Source: Rhizobium sp. Leaf453
GTDB lineage: Bacteria > Pseudomonadota > Alphaproteobacteria > Rhizobiales > Rhizobiaceae
NCBI RefSeq assembly: GCF_001425605.1
Contig: NZ_LMRG01000026.1
Span: 124,001-188,000, forward strand
Direction of reading: 5' to 3'
Length of the DNA stretch: 64,000 nucleotides
The translations under genes and the position numbers were made by a program. The notes under the pieces were generated by a model. The model was not told where the DNA came from, searched no databases, and saw nothing but the letters and a program-made list of their open reading frames with translations. Shown here in pieces: positions 52,291-61,498 of the stretch (its first letter is position 1; the number at the start of each line of letters is the position of its first letter).

Positions 52291-52785
52291 TTATGGCTTG
52301 GATGCAGGAACGGTAGCGGCGATGCGCGGTGCATCGACACGGTCTCCCTCTGCAATGCCAAGGCGCGCGACCACACCGGCATTCAATTCAAGCACGAACG
52401 CGACGGGTACGCGGGAATCGATGATCGTTTCGGAGAACGGTACGGCATTTTCACGAACAGTCATCACCCGGCCATCACGCGCGATGAACAGCATGTCGAG
52501 CGGCAGATAGGTGTTTTTCATCCACATCATTACCTGCCGCGTCGTGCCGAAATCGAACAGCATGCCCGCGTCCTTGGCCATCGTGCGGCGAAACATCAGC
52601 CCGTGCGCACGCTGCTCGTTATCCAGAGCCAGCTCGACGGTAAAGGTATGAACCTTGCCATTCGCAGCAGTGATCGTCAGGGGGACGCGGTCAAAGACGA
52701 CCTCGGCATTGGCCAGAAACGGAACAAGACACAAAAAAAGCGCCACAAGGGCGCTTCCTGTGCGGCGCAAGACGCGCCCTTCCAT
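52291..52785 (-). CDS. DUF192 periplasmic protein
   Basis: A 164-residue exported protein; signal peptide LFLCLVPFLANAE, then the DUF192 core (FTVELALDNEQRAHGLMFRR, MLFDFGTTRQVMMWMKNTYL, LDMLFIARDGRVMTVRENA). The fold is a small beta-barrel of unknown role. Its start overlaps the stop of the cold-shock gene (TGATG), so they are translationally coupled, as in other rhizobia. Confidence 0.9.
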   Translation of the reverse strand: MEGRVLRRTGSALVALFLCLVPFLANAEVVFDRVPLTITAANGKVHTFTVELALDNEQRAHGLMFRRTMAKDAGMLFDFGTTRQVMMWMKNTYLPLDMLFIARDGRVMTVRENAVPFSETIIDSRVPVAFVLELNAGVVARLGIAEGDRVDAPRIAATVPASKP

Positions 52786-53363
52786 CAGTGTGCCCGCCCA
52801 ATCGGGGCAGGAACATCCGGGTGGATTTCCGCCGCCATCAGGCCCTTGTCGCCATCTCCGAAACGGACCAGTACCGTCTGTCCCGGACGCAGTTCCGTCA
52901 GACCGAAACGGCGCAGGGTTTCCATATGGATGAAGATATCCTCGGTACCGTCACCGCGGGTCAGGAAGCCAAAACCCTTGGTGCGGTTGAACCATTTCAC
53001 CAGGCAACGTTCCAGGCCACTGGTCGGCGTCACCTGCACATGGGTCTTGACCGGAGGCAGTTGGGATGGATGAACCGCCGTCGACTGATCCATGGAAAGA
53101 ATGCGGAAGGCCTGGTAGCCGCGATCACGCTTCTGGATGAGGGCGACGACGCGGGCACCTTCGAGAACCGTCTGATAGCCGTCGCGGCGCAGGCAGGTCA
53201 CATGGACCAGAACATCCTGCATGCCATTGTCAGGGACGATGAAACCGAAACCCTTGGCAACATCGAACCACTTGATCACGCCGGTGATTTCAACCAGATC
53301 GAGCGCATCGCTGCCGAAGTCGTCTTCCGGCGTAACGCCCTTCGCTGAAATCCTGTCCGCCAT
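52785..53363 (-). CDS. two-domain cold-shock protein
   Basis: 192 residues from MADRISAKGVTPEDDF, with two cold-shock domains: GVIKWFDVAKGFGFIVPDNG (about residue 28) and CLVKWFNRTKGFGFLTRGDG (about residue 120), each with RNP-type aromatic residues that bind single-stranded nucleic acid. Tandem CSD proteins like this are typical of Rhizobiales. An earlier ATG 28 codons upstream adds a basic tail without similarity. It overlaps the DUF192 gene. Confidence 0.92.
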   Translation of the reverse strand: MADRISAKGVTPEDDFGSDALDLVEITGVIKWFDVAKGFGFIVPDNGMQDVLVHVTCLRRDGYQTVLEGARVVALIQKRDRGYQAFRILSMDQSTAVHPSQLPPVKTHVQVTPTSGLERCLVKWFNRTKGFGFLTRGDGTEDIFIHMETLRRFGLTELRPGQTVLVRFGDGDKGLMAAEIHPDVPAPIGRAH

Positions 53364-53559
53364 TGCCTGTCCAGCCCCTCGATTACGCGTCACAATCATT
53401 ACGGTTAACTGATTCTTGACAGTCAGAATAACATCGTCCCGCCGCAATTGTGCAAGCCCTCGGATGAAATTTGACTTTGGTCGAGACTAGCGCGCGAGCC
53501 TTGCCTCTGGCTGGCTGTGAGCTACATATAGCCATCTTCCGCAAAACAGGGGCATTACA

Positions 53560-54000
53560 ATGCGTTATCTGCACACGATGGTTCGCGTCAAAGATCTCGA
53601 CGCTTCACTTCACTTCTGGAGCACACTTTTCGGTCTTGTGGAAATCCGTCGCTACGAGAATGAAAAGGGCCGTTTCACCCTGGTTTTCCTTGCAGCGCCA
53701 GGCGATCTGGACCGTGCCAAGTCGGAACTCTCTCCCTGCCTCGAACTGACCTATAATTGGGACACCGAGGACTACGCCGGTGGGCGCAATTTCGGCCACC
53801 TCGCCTACGAAGTCGACGATATCTATGCGACCTGCCAACACCTGCAGGACAATGGCGTCATCATCAATCGCCCTCCCCGCGACGGCCATATGGCATTTGT
53901 GCGTTCACCCGACGGCATTTCGATAGAGATCCTGCAGAAGGGCGAGAACCTGCCCGCGCAGGAACCCTGGGCCTCCATGTCCAATACCGGCGCCTGGTAA
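53560..54000 (+). CDS. gloA: lactoylglutathione lyase (glyoxalase I)
   Basis: A 146-residue metalloenzyme that isomerises the methylglyoxal-glutathione hemithioacetal. Metal ligands are visible in MRYLHTMVRVKD (H5), FGHLAYEVDD and ISIEILQKGE; the Ni-type bacterial length is kept. It is free-standing and followed by a long stem-loop. An ATATAG-like box and GGGGCATT lie upstream of the ATG. Confidence 0.95.
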   Translation: MRYLHTMVRVKDLDASLHFWSTLFGLVEIRRYENEKGRFTLVFLAAPGDLDRAKSELSPCLELTYNWDTEDYAGGRNFGHLAYEVDDIYATCQHLQDNGVIINRPPRDGHMAFVRSPDGISIEILQKGENLPAQEPWASMSNTGAW

Positions 54001-54017
54001 GCCCCGCACAACGCGGA

Positions 54018-54075
54018 CAGGCGATATCTGCCGCGTCCTCCGGCTCTTGCGGGCCGGGTTCGAGGATATCGCCTG
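54018..54075 (+). terminator. long stem-loop after gloA
   Basis: CAGGCGATATC and GATATCGCCTG form a perfect 11-bp outer stem around an inner GC hairpin, followed by TTCTTCCT, 18 nt after the gloA stop. It resembles a terminator, though the T-run is interrupted. Confidence 0.6.
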
Positions 54076-54345
54076 TTCTTCCTCAAGGCCACCAGCGGTG
54101 GAAAACCCGGAAAGCAGGGCGAGGAAATGCCGCCTGCGTCAGCGCAGGTTTACAAATAACGGCGCGTTCACTAATGTTTGAACGAAACGTTAAGGGGATC
54201 TGGATGCCAGCGACCGCTTGAGGTTGTCGCATCCTATTCCGGCAAAACCGGTCAAGCCGCAAGGAACCGCACGAATGCCCTCAGAGGGAGCGTGTGGGCC
54301 AAGTGTCTGTGTGACTTCCTGATGAATGGCCATGACGGCAACGCG

Positions 54346-55782
54346 ATGTCGCCACGGTCTTTATTGAGTGGGGATCCAACGTTGCGTCATCTTCTGCGAA
54401 AAGCAGTGACGATCCGCAGTTTAGGCTGCGCCCTCGCCCTGACAGTATCTGCGCTCAGCCTTTCCGGCTGCGTCAGCGCCGCCAAGGACACGGCGGAGGC
54501 GGCGTCGGCTGCCGAACAGGATGTCCCGGAAGTTGCCGGTGCCGATGCGGAGCAGCAACCAGCGGCCGGTCCCTATCAGGACCAACAGGTCGCAGCTGTC
54601 GGCTCCAATCCCCAGCAACAGCAGATGCTGCCGCAACAGCAACAGCAGGTCGGCTACCCCCAGCAGAACGCGATGATGCCGATGCCGACCAATGGTGAAC
54701 CGGGATCGTTGACGATGCAGAGCACAGGGCTCAAAGCAACGTCGAGCAGCATTTTCTCCGTGCAAAATCCTAATGCCGTGCCGGTTCAGGGCCAGGCGGC
54801 AACAACGGGTCAGGCGACCGTACCGGTTGCGGCCGGCCAGAACACCGGCGTCAACCCGGCGAGCAACAGTCTTTTCAACAGTGGCCAGCCGGCCGCAAAC
54901 CCGACGCCTCTTCCGCTCGAAGGTGCAAGCAATACGCAAGGCGTCGTCGACCCAGGTCAGCAGGTCGCGAGCGCCGAGGTCGATAGCGAGGGCACCCCAC
55001 TTCCGGCGAGTGTTCCCGTCCCTTCCAGCGGCGACACGATGCGTGCGTCCGGCGAATCGCAGCCGGCCGTGCAAACGGCTTTTGCGGAAACAACGCCGGC
55101 CCAGCCAGCCATCGTTCCCGACTCCAGCCAGCAACAGAATGAGGGCGACTCAACCGATCAGGCGAAAAAGACGCTGACGCTGGCCGGATTGTTCGCCGCC
55201 AAACGCCGCAACAAGAATCAATTCGACAATGACCGCTTCGCCAAGGCACAGGTCAAGAAAACCCAGTTCAGCAGGGAGCAGCCGCAGATCGCCGCGCTGG
55301 GCTTCACTGCCCTTCCCGGCGTGCAGACGACATCCATGTTTGCGACCACGGATGATTCCGAGCCGGGCCATGACGACGACAGCCCTGCGATCGAGCAAGC
55401 CTCACTGTCCGGCCTTGCACGTCTGGCGCCCAACGGCCTGTGGTTACAAACGAAAAAGGTCGAAACGGGCTGTTTCAAACCGGATCTGTTGCAGGTCCTC
55501 AAGGTGGTCGAGAATCATTACGGCCGTAAGATCATGGTCACGTCTGGCCTGAGGGACGTACAGCACAATCGCCGCGCCGGCGGTCGTCCGCATTCACGAC
55601 ACACGACCTGCGAAGCCGCTGATATCCAAGTGCCAGGCGTCAGCAAGTGGGATCTGGCCCAATATCTGCGCACCATTCCGGGGCGCGGTGGCGTCGGTAC
55701 ATATTGCCATACGGAATCCGTCCACATTGATACGGGCGAGGCCCGCGACTGGAACTGGCGCTGCCGCCGTCGCAGGGGATGA
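54346..55782 (+). CDS. Gln/Pro-rich lipoprotein with M15-type (DUF882) peptidase domain
   Basis: About 478 residues from the ATG at 54346 (or 54322). A signal with lipobox LSLSGC anchors it to the membrane; about 270 residues of Gln/Pro/Ala-rich low-complexity linker follow. The C-terminal 110 residues are a DUF882/peptidase M15-type domain with LKVVENHYGRKIMVTSGLRD, GGRPHSRHTTCEAAD (zinc ligands H and D) and VHIDTGEARDW (H). It probably trims or binds peptidoglycan in the periplasm. A much earlier ATG (54178) is unlikely because the signal peptide would be internal. Confidence 0.85.
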   Translation: MSPRSLLSGDPTLRHLLRKAVTIRSLGCALALTVSALSLSGCVSAAKDTAEAASAAEQDVPEVAGADAEQQPAAGPYQDQQVAAVGSNPQQQQMLPQQQQQVGYPQQNAMMPMPTNGEPGSLTMQSTGLKATSSSIFSVQNPNAVPVQGQAATTGQATVPVAAGQNTGVNPASNSLFNSGQPAANPTPLPLEGASNTQGVVDPGQQVASAEVDSEGTPLPASVPVPSSGDTMRASGESQPAVQTAFAETTPAQPAIVPDSSQQQNEGDSTDQAKKTLTLAGLFAAKRRNKNQFDNDRFAKAQVKKTQFSREQPQIAALGFTALPGVQTTSMFATTDDSEPGHDDDSPAIEQASLSGLARLAPNGLWLQTKKVETGCFKPDLLQVLKVVENHYGRKIMVTSGLRDVQHNRRAGGRPHSRHTTCEAADIQVPGVSKWDLAQYLRTIPGRGGVGTYCHTESVHIDTGEARDWNWRCRRRRG

Positions 55783-55874
55783 TCCGTAAACAACTGTTTT
55801 TGCTATGAAATTTCTCGTCCTCGGAAAGATTTTTCCATAGCATGACTTTTTTACAGGAAAATGAAATTTGCCGC

Positions 55875-55903
55875 TTGCGGTAATCAAAAGCCCTGACTAT
55901 AAG
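55875..55903 (+). promoter_or_regulatory. promoter of the first tRNA-Glu
   Basis: TTGCGG (55875-55880), a 17-nt spacer and TATAAG (55898-55903) precede the tRNA by 17 nt. It is the same layout as at 56138-56166. Confidence 0.8.
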
Positions 55904-55920
55904 ACGCCCACACAACGGCT

Positions 55921-55995
55921 GCGCCCTTCGTCTATCGGTTAGGACACCAGATTTTCATTCTGGGAAGAGGGGTTCGACTCCCCTAGGGCGTACCA
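55921..55995 (+). tRNA. tRNA-Glu(UUC)
   Basis: A 75-nt cloverleaf with acceptor GCGCCCT/AGGGCGT, D-arm CTATCGGTTAGG, anticodon stem CCAGA around loop TTTTCAT (anticodon TTC), T-arm GGGGTTCGACTCCCC, discriminator A and encoded CCA. Confidence 0.98.
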
Positions 55996-56137
55996 TTGTG
56001 AACCTCTCCCCGACATCGGTATTCATGGCATTTGCGGTAAAAGCCGTCCGTGTGAGGGCGATTTTGCGCGCCGGAATCGATCTTTCTCCGGCGCTGATTT
56101 TATTGCGAAAAATCATCGAAAAAATGCGATTTAGCGC

Positions 56138-56166
56138 TTGCAGCATCCGAAGCCTCTGACTATAAG
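56138..56166 (+). promoter_or_regulatory. promoter of the second tRNA copy
   Basis: TTGCAG (56138-56143), a 17-nt spacer and TATAAG (56161-56166). It is as complete as that of the first copy, so the variant tRNA is probably transcribed. Confidence 0.8.
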
Positions 56167-56183
56167 ACGCCCACACAACGGCT

Positions 56184-56258
56184 GCGCCCTTCGTCTATCG
56201 GTTAGGACACCAGATTTTTATTCTGGGAAGAGGGGTTCGACTCCCCTAGGGCGTACCA
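56184..56258 (+). tRNA. tRNA-Glu body with anticodon UUU (would read Lys codons)
   Basis: The second copy of the tRNA-Glu gene is identical over the 75 nt to the first, except for one C-to-T change at position 36: the loop is TTTTTAT instead of TTTTCAT. The anticodon is therefore TTT (Lys) in a Glu-type body. Acceptor, D-arm, T-arm and CCA are intact and the promoter is complete. It may be charged by LysRS (U35/U36 and A73 are its main identity elements), be a mischarged or silent variant, or be a sequencing artefact. Confidence 0.85.
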
Positions 56259-56315
56259 TTGTGGTTCTCAAATCCCGACATTGATGAATGTTTGCGACGG
56301 CTCAACAATAGCCGA

Positions 56316-58118
56316 TCAAAGCGCCTTGGCAGCATCGATGATGCGCAATTGTACACGGCGCGTTCCCTGCCACATATCGGCTGAAATCGACGCAGCGACA
56401 TGGATGGATGACCCACGCTCCGACAGAAGAAGATCGCCGAGCGGCGTCTCCAGCGCGCGGAAGGCTATGCCTTCGACGCGAGAGCCGTCCTGGCCTTCCA
56501 GTGTGACCTTGATGTGATTGGCGCCCACCTGGCGAGAATCGCGAATCCGGTGGGCCGGCAAGGCGAAGATGGGCTGCGGATGCCCTGCCCCATATGGTCC
56601 GGCATGCTCCAACTGATCGATCAGCGGGAGATTCGCACCGGCAGCGCCAAGCGCGCCGTCAATCTTCAGGGTTTCATTGGAAACGAGATCCTTGACCGCG
56701 TCTGCAGCCCTTTCGTCGAAGAAATGCCTGAGCTTGCCGAGGTTGGCGCGCTCGACCGTCAAACCTGCCGCCATCGCATGACCGCCACCCTTGACCAGAA
56801 GCCCGGCATCGACCGCAGCCCGGACGACCTTGCCGATGTCGAACCCGCTGATGGAGCGGCCGGACCCGGTTCCCCGTCCGTTCGGATCGAAGGCAACCGC
56901 GAAAGCGGGGCGGCGGAATTTCTCCTTCAGGCGTGCGGCCAGCAGTCCAACGATTCCCGGATGCCAGTTTTCGTGCGCGGTGACGATGATCGATGCCGAT
57001 TGGCCGTCCCCGTATTCAGCCAGCGCCTCGGCCTCAGCCTCGGCCAGCATGGCGATCTCCATCACCTGGCGTTCGCGGTTGAGTTCGTCCAGCCGCGCGG
57101 CGATCTGCTCCGCAGTGTTTTCATCGTCCAGCGTAAGCAGGCGGCTACCGAGTGCGGCATCGCCGATTCGTCCCCCGGCATTGATGCGTGGGCCGATCAG
57201 GAAGCCGAAATGATAAGGCGTGACAGGCCCACCAAGCCCAGCCTTGCGAAACAGGGCCGATAGTCCCGGGTTCTGCATGTGGCGGGCAGCAACCAGGCCC
57301 TTGACGACATAGGCCCGGTTCAAACCCTTCAACGGCACAACGTCGCAGACGGTCGCCAAGGCGACGAGATCGAGCAACGCCAGCAGATCAAACGACGCAA
57401 CCCGGCGATCGCCGCTTTCGCGCAACTGCCGCATGGTGTTGACGAGGACAAGGAAAACGACGCCGGCGGCGCACAGATGCCCCTGCCCTGACAGATCGTC
57501 TTCCCGGTTCGGATTGACCAAAGCCACACACGGCGGCAACTGCGCGCCAACCTGATGATGATCGATGACGACGACATCGATGCCGCGCGATTCAGCGACA
57601 GCAAGCGATTCCTGGCTGGTCGAGCCGCAGTCGACGGTGACGATCAGTTGCGCGCCGTTGTCGATCAACTGGTTGATCGCGGCCGGATTCGGGCCGTAGC
57701 CTTCGAAGATGCGGTCCGGAATGTAGATCTCGGCATCGACGCCGAAATGGCGCAGGAAACGGAACATCAGCGCCGAGGACGCAGCACCATCCACGTCATA
57801 GTCGCCGAAGATGGCGACTTTCTCTTGCGCTGCAATCGCCTTGACGATGCGGGCGGCCGCCTTGCTGCAATCGGTCAGCGTATCGGGATCCGGCATCAGC
57901 GAGCGGATCGTGGGATCGAGGAAGGCGACAGCATCGTCCATGGTGACACCGCGCCCGGCCAGCACCCGGGCAATGAGATCGGAAAAGCCATGAACCTGAC
58001 TGATGGCAAGCGCCCGGTTCTGCCCGGCCTGATCGAGCCGAGAAATCCAGCGCTGTCCTGTTGCCGAGTGCTCGACATTGAGAAAGGCCCGCTGGACCGG
58101 ATCCGGTAATTCAATCAT
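56316..58118 (-). CDS. recJ: single-stranded-DNA exonuclease RecJ
   Basis: A 600-residue DHH-family nuclease that degrades single-stranded DNA 5' to 3' in recombination and mismatch repair. DHH motifs are VAIFGDYDVDGAASSALM (metal Asp residues) and VVIDHHQVG; the DHHA1 region is AFDPNGRGTGSGRSISGFDI and GGHAMAAGLT. Length and order are normal. It follows the hom terminator by about 60 nt and therefore has its own promoter. Confidence 0.96.
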   Translation of the reverse strand: MIELPDPVQRAFLNVEHSATGQRWISRLDQAGQNRALAISQVHGFSDLIARVLAGRGVTMDDAVAFLDPTIRSLMPDPDTLTDCSKAAARIVKAIAAQEKVAIFGDYDVDGAASSALMFRFLRHFGVDAEIYIPDRIFEGYGPNPAAINQLIDNGAQLIVTVDCGSTSQESLAVAESRGIDVVVIDHHQVGAQLPPCVALVNPNREDDLSGQGHLCAAGVVFLVLVNTMRQLRESGDRRVASFDLLALLDLVALATVCDVVPLKGLNRAYVVKGLVAARHMQNPGLSALFRKAGLGGPVTPYHFGFLIGPRINAGGRIGDAALGSRLLTLDDENTAEQIAARLDELNRERQVMEIAMLAEAEAEALAEYGDGQSASIIVTAHENWHPGIVGLLAARLKEKFRRPAFAVAFDPNGRGTGSGRSISGFDIGKVVRAAVDAGLLVKGGGHAMAAGLTVERANLGKLRHFFDERAADAVKDLVSNETLKIDGALGAAGANLPLIDQLEHAGPYGAGHPQPIFALPAHRIRDSRQVGANHIKVTLEGQDGSRVEGIAFRALETPLGDLLLSERGSSIHVAASISADMWQGTRRVQLRIIDAAKAL

Positions 58119-58180
58119 GGCACACCTTTGGCTTCACGCGCCTGTTGGTACGCGGGTTTCGCTTTTCACGCAAACCGCAA

Positions 58181-58218
58181 CAAAAACAGCCCCACCCGGA
58201 TATGAAACCGGATGGGGC
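58181..58218 (-). terminator. intrinsic terminator of hom
   Basis: On the minus strand GGCCCCATCCGG, loop TTTCATAT and CCGGGTGGGGC form a stem followed by TGTTTTTGTT, about 30 nt after the hom stop. Confidence 0.85.
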
Positions 58219-58246
58219 CGCAGAAGAAGATCAACACGTTTCTATG

Positions 58247-59569
58247 TCAGGCGGTCTTCGGACGCTCGATGCGGATGACCTGCGGTTCGCCGACCAGGTA
58301 GCCTTCGCCTTTGATCGACGCCACGGCCTTGCGCACCGAATCTTCAGTCGTCGCATGGGTGACGAGAATGATCGTCTGCGGCCCGTCGGTTTCGACATGC
58401 TGCTTGGAATGCTGGACGATCGATTCCAGCGAGATGCGGTTTTCCGCCATGCGGGTGGCGATGCTGGCGAAGACACCGGTCTTGTCCTGCACCTTCAGGC
58501 GAATGAAATATCCGCCTTCGTGGCTCTGGATTTGCGCCTGCTTGTAGGGAAGCAGCGCAGTGACCGGACGGCCAAAGGCCGGAACGTGCTGGGCGCCCGG
58601 TCGGCTCTTGGCGATATCAGCGATATCGCCAAGCACAGCAGACGCCGTCGCATTGCCGCCGGCACCGGGGCCGACCATCAGCAATTCGCCGAGAATGTCG
58701 GATTCGATCGCGACAGCATTGGTCACGCCATCCACCTGCGCGATCACCGAATCGAGCGGCACCATGGTCGGATGGACGCGCTGTTCGATGCCGCTCTCGG
58801 TGCGCTGGGCAACGCCGAGCAACTTGATGCGATAGCCGAGATCGGCGGCCGCATGAATGTCGTCGATCGAGATATTGGTAATGCCTTCGAGATAGATGTC
58901 ATCGGCCGCAATGGCCGTCCCGAAGGCAAGGCTGGTCAGGATCGACAGCTTGTGGGCGGTATCATTGCCCTCAATGTCGAAGGCCGGATCGGCTTCGGCG
59001 TAACCGAGGCGCTGGGCTTCCTTCAGGCAGGCTTCGAAGGAAAGCCCTTCCTTTTCCATCTTGGTCAGGATGTAATTGCAGGTGCCGTTCATGATGCCGT
59101 AAACGCGCGAAATCGTGTTGCCCGTGAGCGATTCACGCAGCGCCTTGATGACGGGAATACCGCCGGCGACGGCGGCTTCGTAGTTCAGCAGAGCACCATG
59201 CTCCTCGGCAAGGCCGGCCAACTTGATGCCGTGCGAAGCCAGCAGCGCCTTGTTGGCGGTCACCACATGCACACCGCGCGACAAAGCTGCCGTCACGGCG
59301 GACAGAGCCGGCTCACCGGCACCGCCCATCAGTTCGACGAAAACGTCGATATCGGCGTTCCTTGCCAGCGACAGGGCATCATCGTGCCATTCGATCGCTG
59401 ACAGATCGACGCCACGATCACGGTTTTTGTCGCGTGCCGTCACGGCGGTAATCTCGATAGCCCGGCCGCATGTTGTCGCCAGCGCCTCATGGCGTTCCTG
59501 GAGAATACGCACGAGCGAGGCACCAACAGTTCCCAAGCCCGCAATGCCGATTTTAAGGGCATCTGCCAT
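58247..59569 (-). CDS. hom: homoserine dehydrogenase
   Basis: A 440-residue enzyme that reduces aspartate semialdehyde to homoserine in threonine/methionine synthesis. The NAD(P)-binding start is IGIAGLGTVGASLVRIL, the catalytic centre is GIMNGTCNYILTKM and GYAEADPAFDIEG, and the C-terminal ACT regulatory domain lies from about residue 360 (GYFIRLKVQDKTGVFASIA). Standard length. It lies 76 nt downstream of the aminotransferase gene on the same strand, so both may be co-transcribed. Confidence 0.97.
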   Translation of the reverse strand: MADALKIGIAGLGTVGASLVRILQERHEALATTCGRAIEITAVTARDKNRDRGVDLSAIEWHDDALSLARNADIDVFVELMGGAGEPALSAVTAALSRGVHVVTANKALLASHGIKLAGLAEEHGALLNYEAAVAGGIPVIKALRESLTGNTISRVYGIMNGTCNYILTKMEKEGLSFEACLKEAQRLGYAEADPAFDIEGNDTAHKLSILTSLAFGTAIAADDIYLEGITNISIDDIHAAADLGYRIKLLGVAQRTESGIEQRVHPTMVPLDSVIAQVDGVTNAVAIESDILGELLMVGPGAGGNATASAVLGDIADIAKSRPGAQHVPAFGRPVTALLPYKQAQIQSHEGGYFIRLKVQDKTGVFASIATRMAENRISLESIVQHSKQHVETDGPQTIILVTHATTEDSVRKAVASIKGEGYLVGEPQVIRIERPKTA

Positions 59570-59645
59570 ACATGAATCCTAACATGTCGAGAGCGCTCCG
59601 CCTGCACGGCGGAGCAGATTTTAGAAATTGCCGGAAAACCGACGC

Positions 59646-60863
59646 TTAGCGATGTGCGTTCAGCGAGATGACGTTGTGCAACGTATCGTCGGCCGTCGAC
59701 AGGAACTTCTTGATGCTGCGCGCAGCCTGCCGGATGCGGTGCTCGTTCTCGACGAGTGCCAGACGCACATAGTCGTCGCCCATTTCGCCGAAGCCGATAC
59801 CCGGCGCCACGGCCACATCGGCCTTTTCGACCAGGAGCTTGGAGAATTCCAGCGAACCGAGATGACGAAATTTTTCCGGAATCTTTGCCCACGCGAACAT
59901 GGTGGCTGCCGGCGGCGGCACTTCGAAGCCCGCCTTGCCGAAGCTTTCGACCATGACATCGCGGCGGCGCTTGTAGACATTACGCACTTCGGCAATGTCG
60001 GAACCGTCGCCATTCAGCGCATGGGTCGCGGCAACCTGGATCGGCGTGAATGCACCATAGTCGAGGTAGGACTTGACGCGTGTCAGGGCGGCGATCAGGC
60101 GCTCGTTGCCGACGGCAAAGCCCATACGCCAGCCTGGCATCGAAAAGGTCTTCGACATCGAAGTAAACTCGACGGTGTTGTCCATCGCACCCGGCACTTC
60201 GAGAACCGACGGCGGCGGCGCGCCGTCGAAATAGATTTCCGAATAGGCGAGGTCTGACAGAATGACGATGTCATGCTTCTTCGCAAAGGCAACGACGTCC
60301 TTATAGAAATCCAACGACGCGACCTTGGCAGTCGGGTTCGACGGATAATTGATGATCAGCGCGATCGGCTTGGGGATCGAATGGCGAACGGCACGCTCGA
60401 GCGGCGGGAAGAACGTTTCGTCCGGCTCGACCGAGATCGAGCGGATGACGCCGCCGGTCATCAGGAATCCGAACGCATGGATCGGATAGGTCGGGTTTGG
60501 GCACAGGATCACGTCGCCGGGCGCTGTGATCGCTTGCGCCATATTGGCAAAGCCTTCCTTGGAGCCCAGCGTCGCCACAACCTGCGTATCGGGATTGAGC
60601 TTCACATTGAAGCGGCGAGCGTAATAGGCAGCCTGCGCACGGCGCAGACCGGGAATGCCCTTCGACGATGAATAGCGGTGCGTGCGCGGATCCTGGACGG
60701 CTTCGCACAGCTTATCGACTATCGACTGCGGCGTCGGAAGGTCCGGATTGCCCATGCCGAGGTCGATGATATCAGCTCCACCCGCTCGCGCGCTCGCTTT
60801 CAAACGGTTGACCTGTTCGAAAACGTAAGGCGGCAGACGCCGGACTTTGTGAAACTCTTCCAT
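59646..60863 (-). CDS. class I/II aminotransferase (AlaC/LL-DAP aminotransferase-like)
   Basis: A 405-residue PLP enzyme. The lysine motif is SMSKTFSMPGWRMGFAVGN, and LGMGNPDLPTPQSIVDKL and INYPSNPTAKVASLD are typical of the AlaC branch (glutamate-pyruvate aminotransferase) that is also annotated as LL-diaminopimelate aminotransferase. The two functions cannot be separated by eye. It lies upstream of hom on the same strand, consistent with amino-acid metabolism. Confidence 0.9.
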   Translation of the reverse strand: MEEFHKVRRLPPYVFEQVNRLKASARAGGADIIDLGMGNPDLPTPQSIVDKLCEAVQDPRTHRYSSSKGIPGLRRAQAAYYARRFNVKLNPDTQVVATLGSKEGFANMAQAITAPGDVILCPNPTYPIHAFGFLMTGGVIRSISVEPDETFFPPLERAVRHSIPKPIALIINYPSNPTAKVASLDFYKDVVAFAKKHDIVILSDLAYSEIYFDGAPPPSVLEVPGAMDNTVEFTSMSKTFSMPGWRMGFAVGNERLIAALTRVKSYLDYGAFTPIQVAATHALNGDGSDIAEVRNVYKRRRDVMVESFGKAGFEVPPPAATMFAWAKIPEKFRHLGSLEFSKLLVEKADVAVAPGIGFGEMGDDYVRLALVENEHRIRQAARSIKKFLSTADDTLHNVISLNAHR

Positions 60864-60988
60864 CTCTAAACCTCGTCTTGCGCGGTCTCCATGCCTTAGG
60901 AATCATGCGTGCAAGGAGACATGCGCGGTGCAATCAGGCCCACGCGGCCATGAAACGCTTTGCGTCCAAATCAGTCGAAACGCAAGTG

Positions 60989-61348
60989 CTAATTCTGTAT
61001 CTCTTTCAGCGTATCGCTGCCGTGGTTCTCAGCGAGCAGGCGAAGCTCTCGCAGCCGGCGTTGGTATTCGGCTTCAGAAATTTTACCGGAGGAACGGGCG
61101 GCTCCGAGTGCGGTCAGCCGGGCCGACTGGTTCGCGGCCTCCTCGTTGCTCATCTGGGTGCTCGCCACCGGCAATTTGCCTTCGATCACCGGATAGACAT
61201 CCGTGGAAATGGGCTTGGCCATCGTCGCCGAATAGATGGATGGCTGTTCTTCCCGCGTGGCGGAACTGCAGGCGGCCAACGCCAGCATCAAACCCGCCAC
61301 CCCAAGAGCCGTCACAATCCGCGCCATCGCTGCTTTCCCCGACTTCAT
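60989..61348 (-). CDS. small lipoprotein with SHOCT-like C-terminus
   Basis: About 119 residues from MKSGKAAMARIVTALGVAG (or the ATG seven codons later) with lipobox LALAAC. The C-terminus ARSSGKISEAEYQRRLRELR resembles a SHOCT oligomerisation motif. No function is known. It is divergent from phaC. Confidence 0.72.
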   Translation of the reverse strand: MKSGKAAMARIVTALGVAGLMLALAACSSATREEQPSIYSATMAKPISTDVYPVIEGKLPVASTQMSNEEAANQSARLTALGAARSSGKISEAEYQRRLRELRLLAENHGSDTLKEIQN

Positions 61349-61498
61349 CTTCACGCCATATCCCGCGCATACCATGCCATCACTGCCCGAAGCTGGCCAT
61401 GGGCCAGACTTGCGAGTCCAACATGCGCTGGCACTTGTAATCATTTTAAGGCAGAATGTAAAAAGACAAAACAAACAAACATCTGTGGAGGAAACGGG

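Larger units (their letters stand above)
55894..56258 (+). repeat. tandem duplication of a tRNA-Glu unit (263-bp period)
   Basis: The 28 bases CTGACTATAAGACGCCCACA plus CAACGGCT, followed by the 75-nt tRNA, occur twice, exactly 263 bp apart (tRNA starts 55921 and 56184). Sequence between the copies has diverged much more than the promoter and tRNA parts, so the duplication is not very recent. Confidence 0.9.

Noticed and set aside
59595-59615. GCTCCGCC/GGCGGAGC hairpin between the aminotransferase and hom
   Set aside because: No T-run follows on either strand and the two genes are probably co-transcribed, so I do not call it a terminator.
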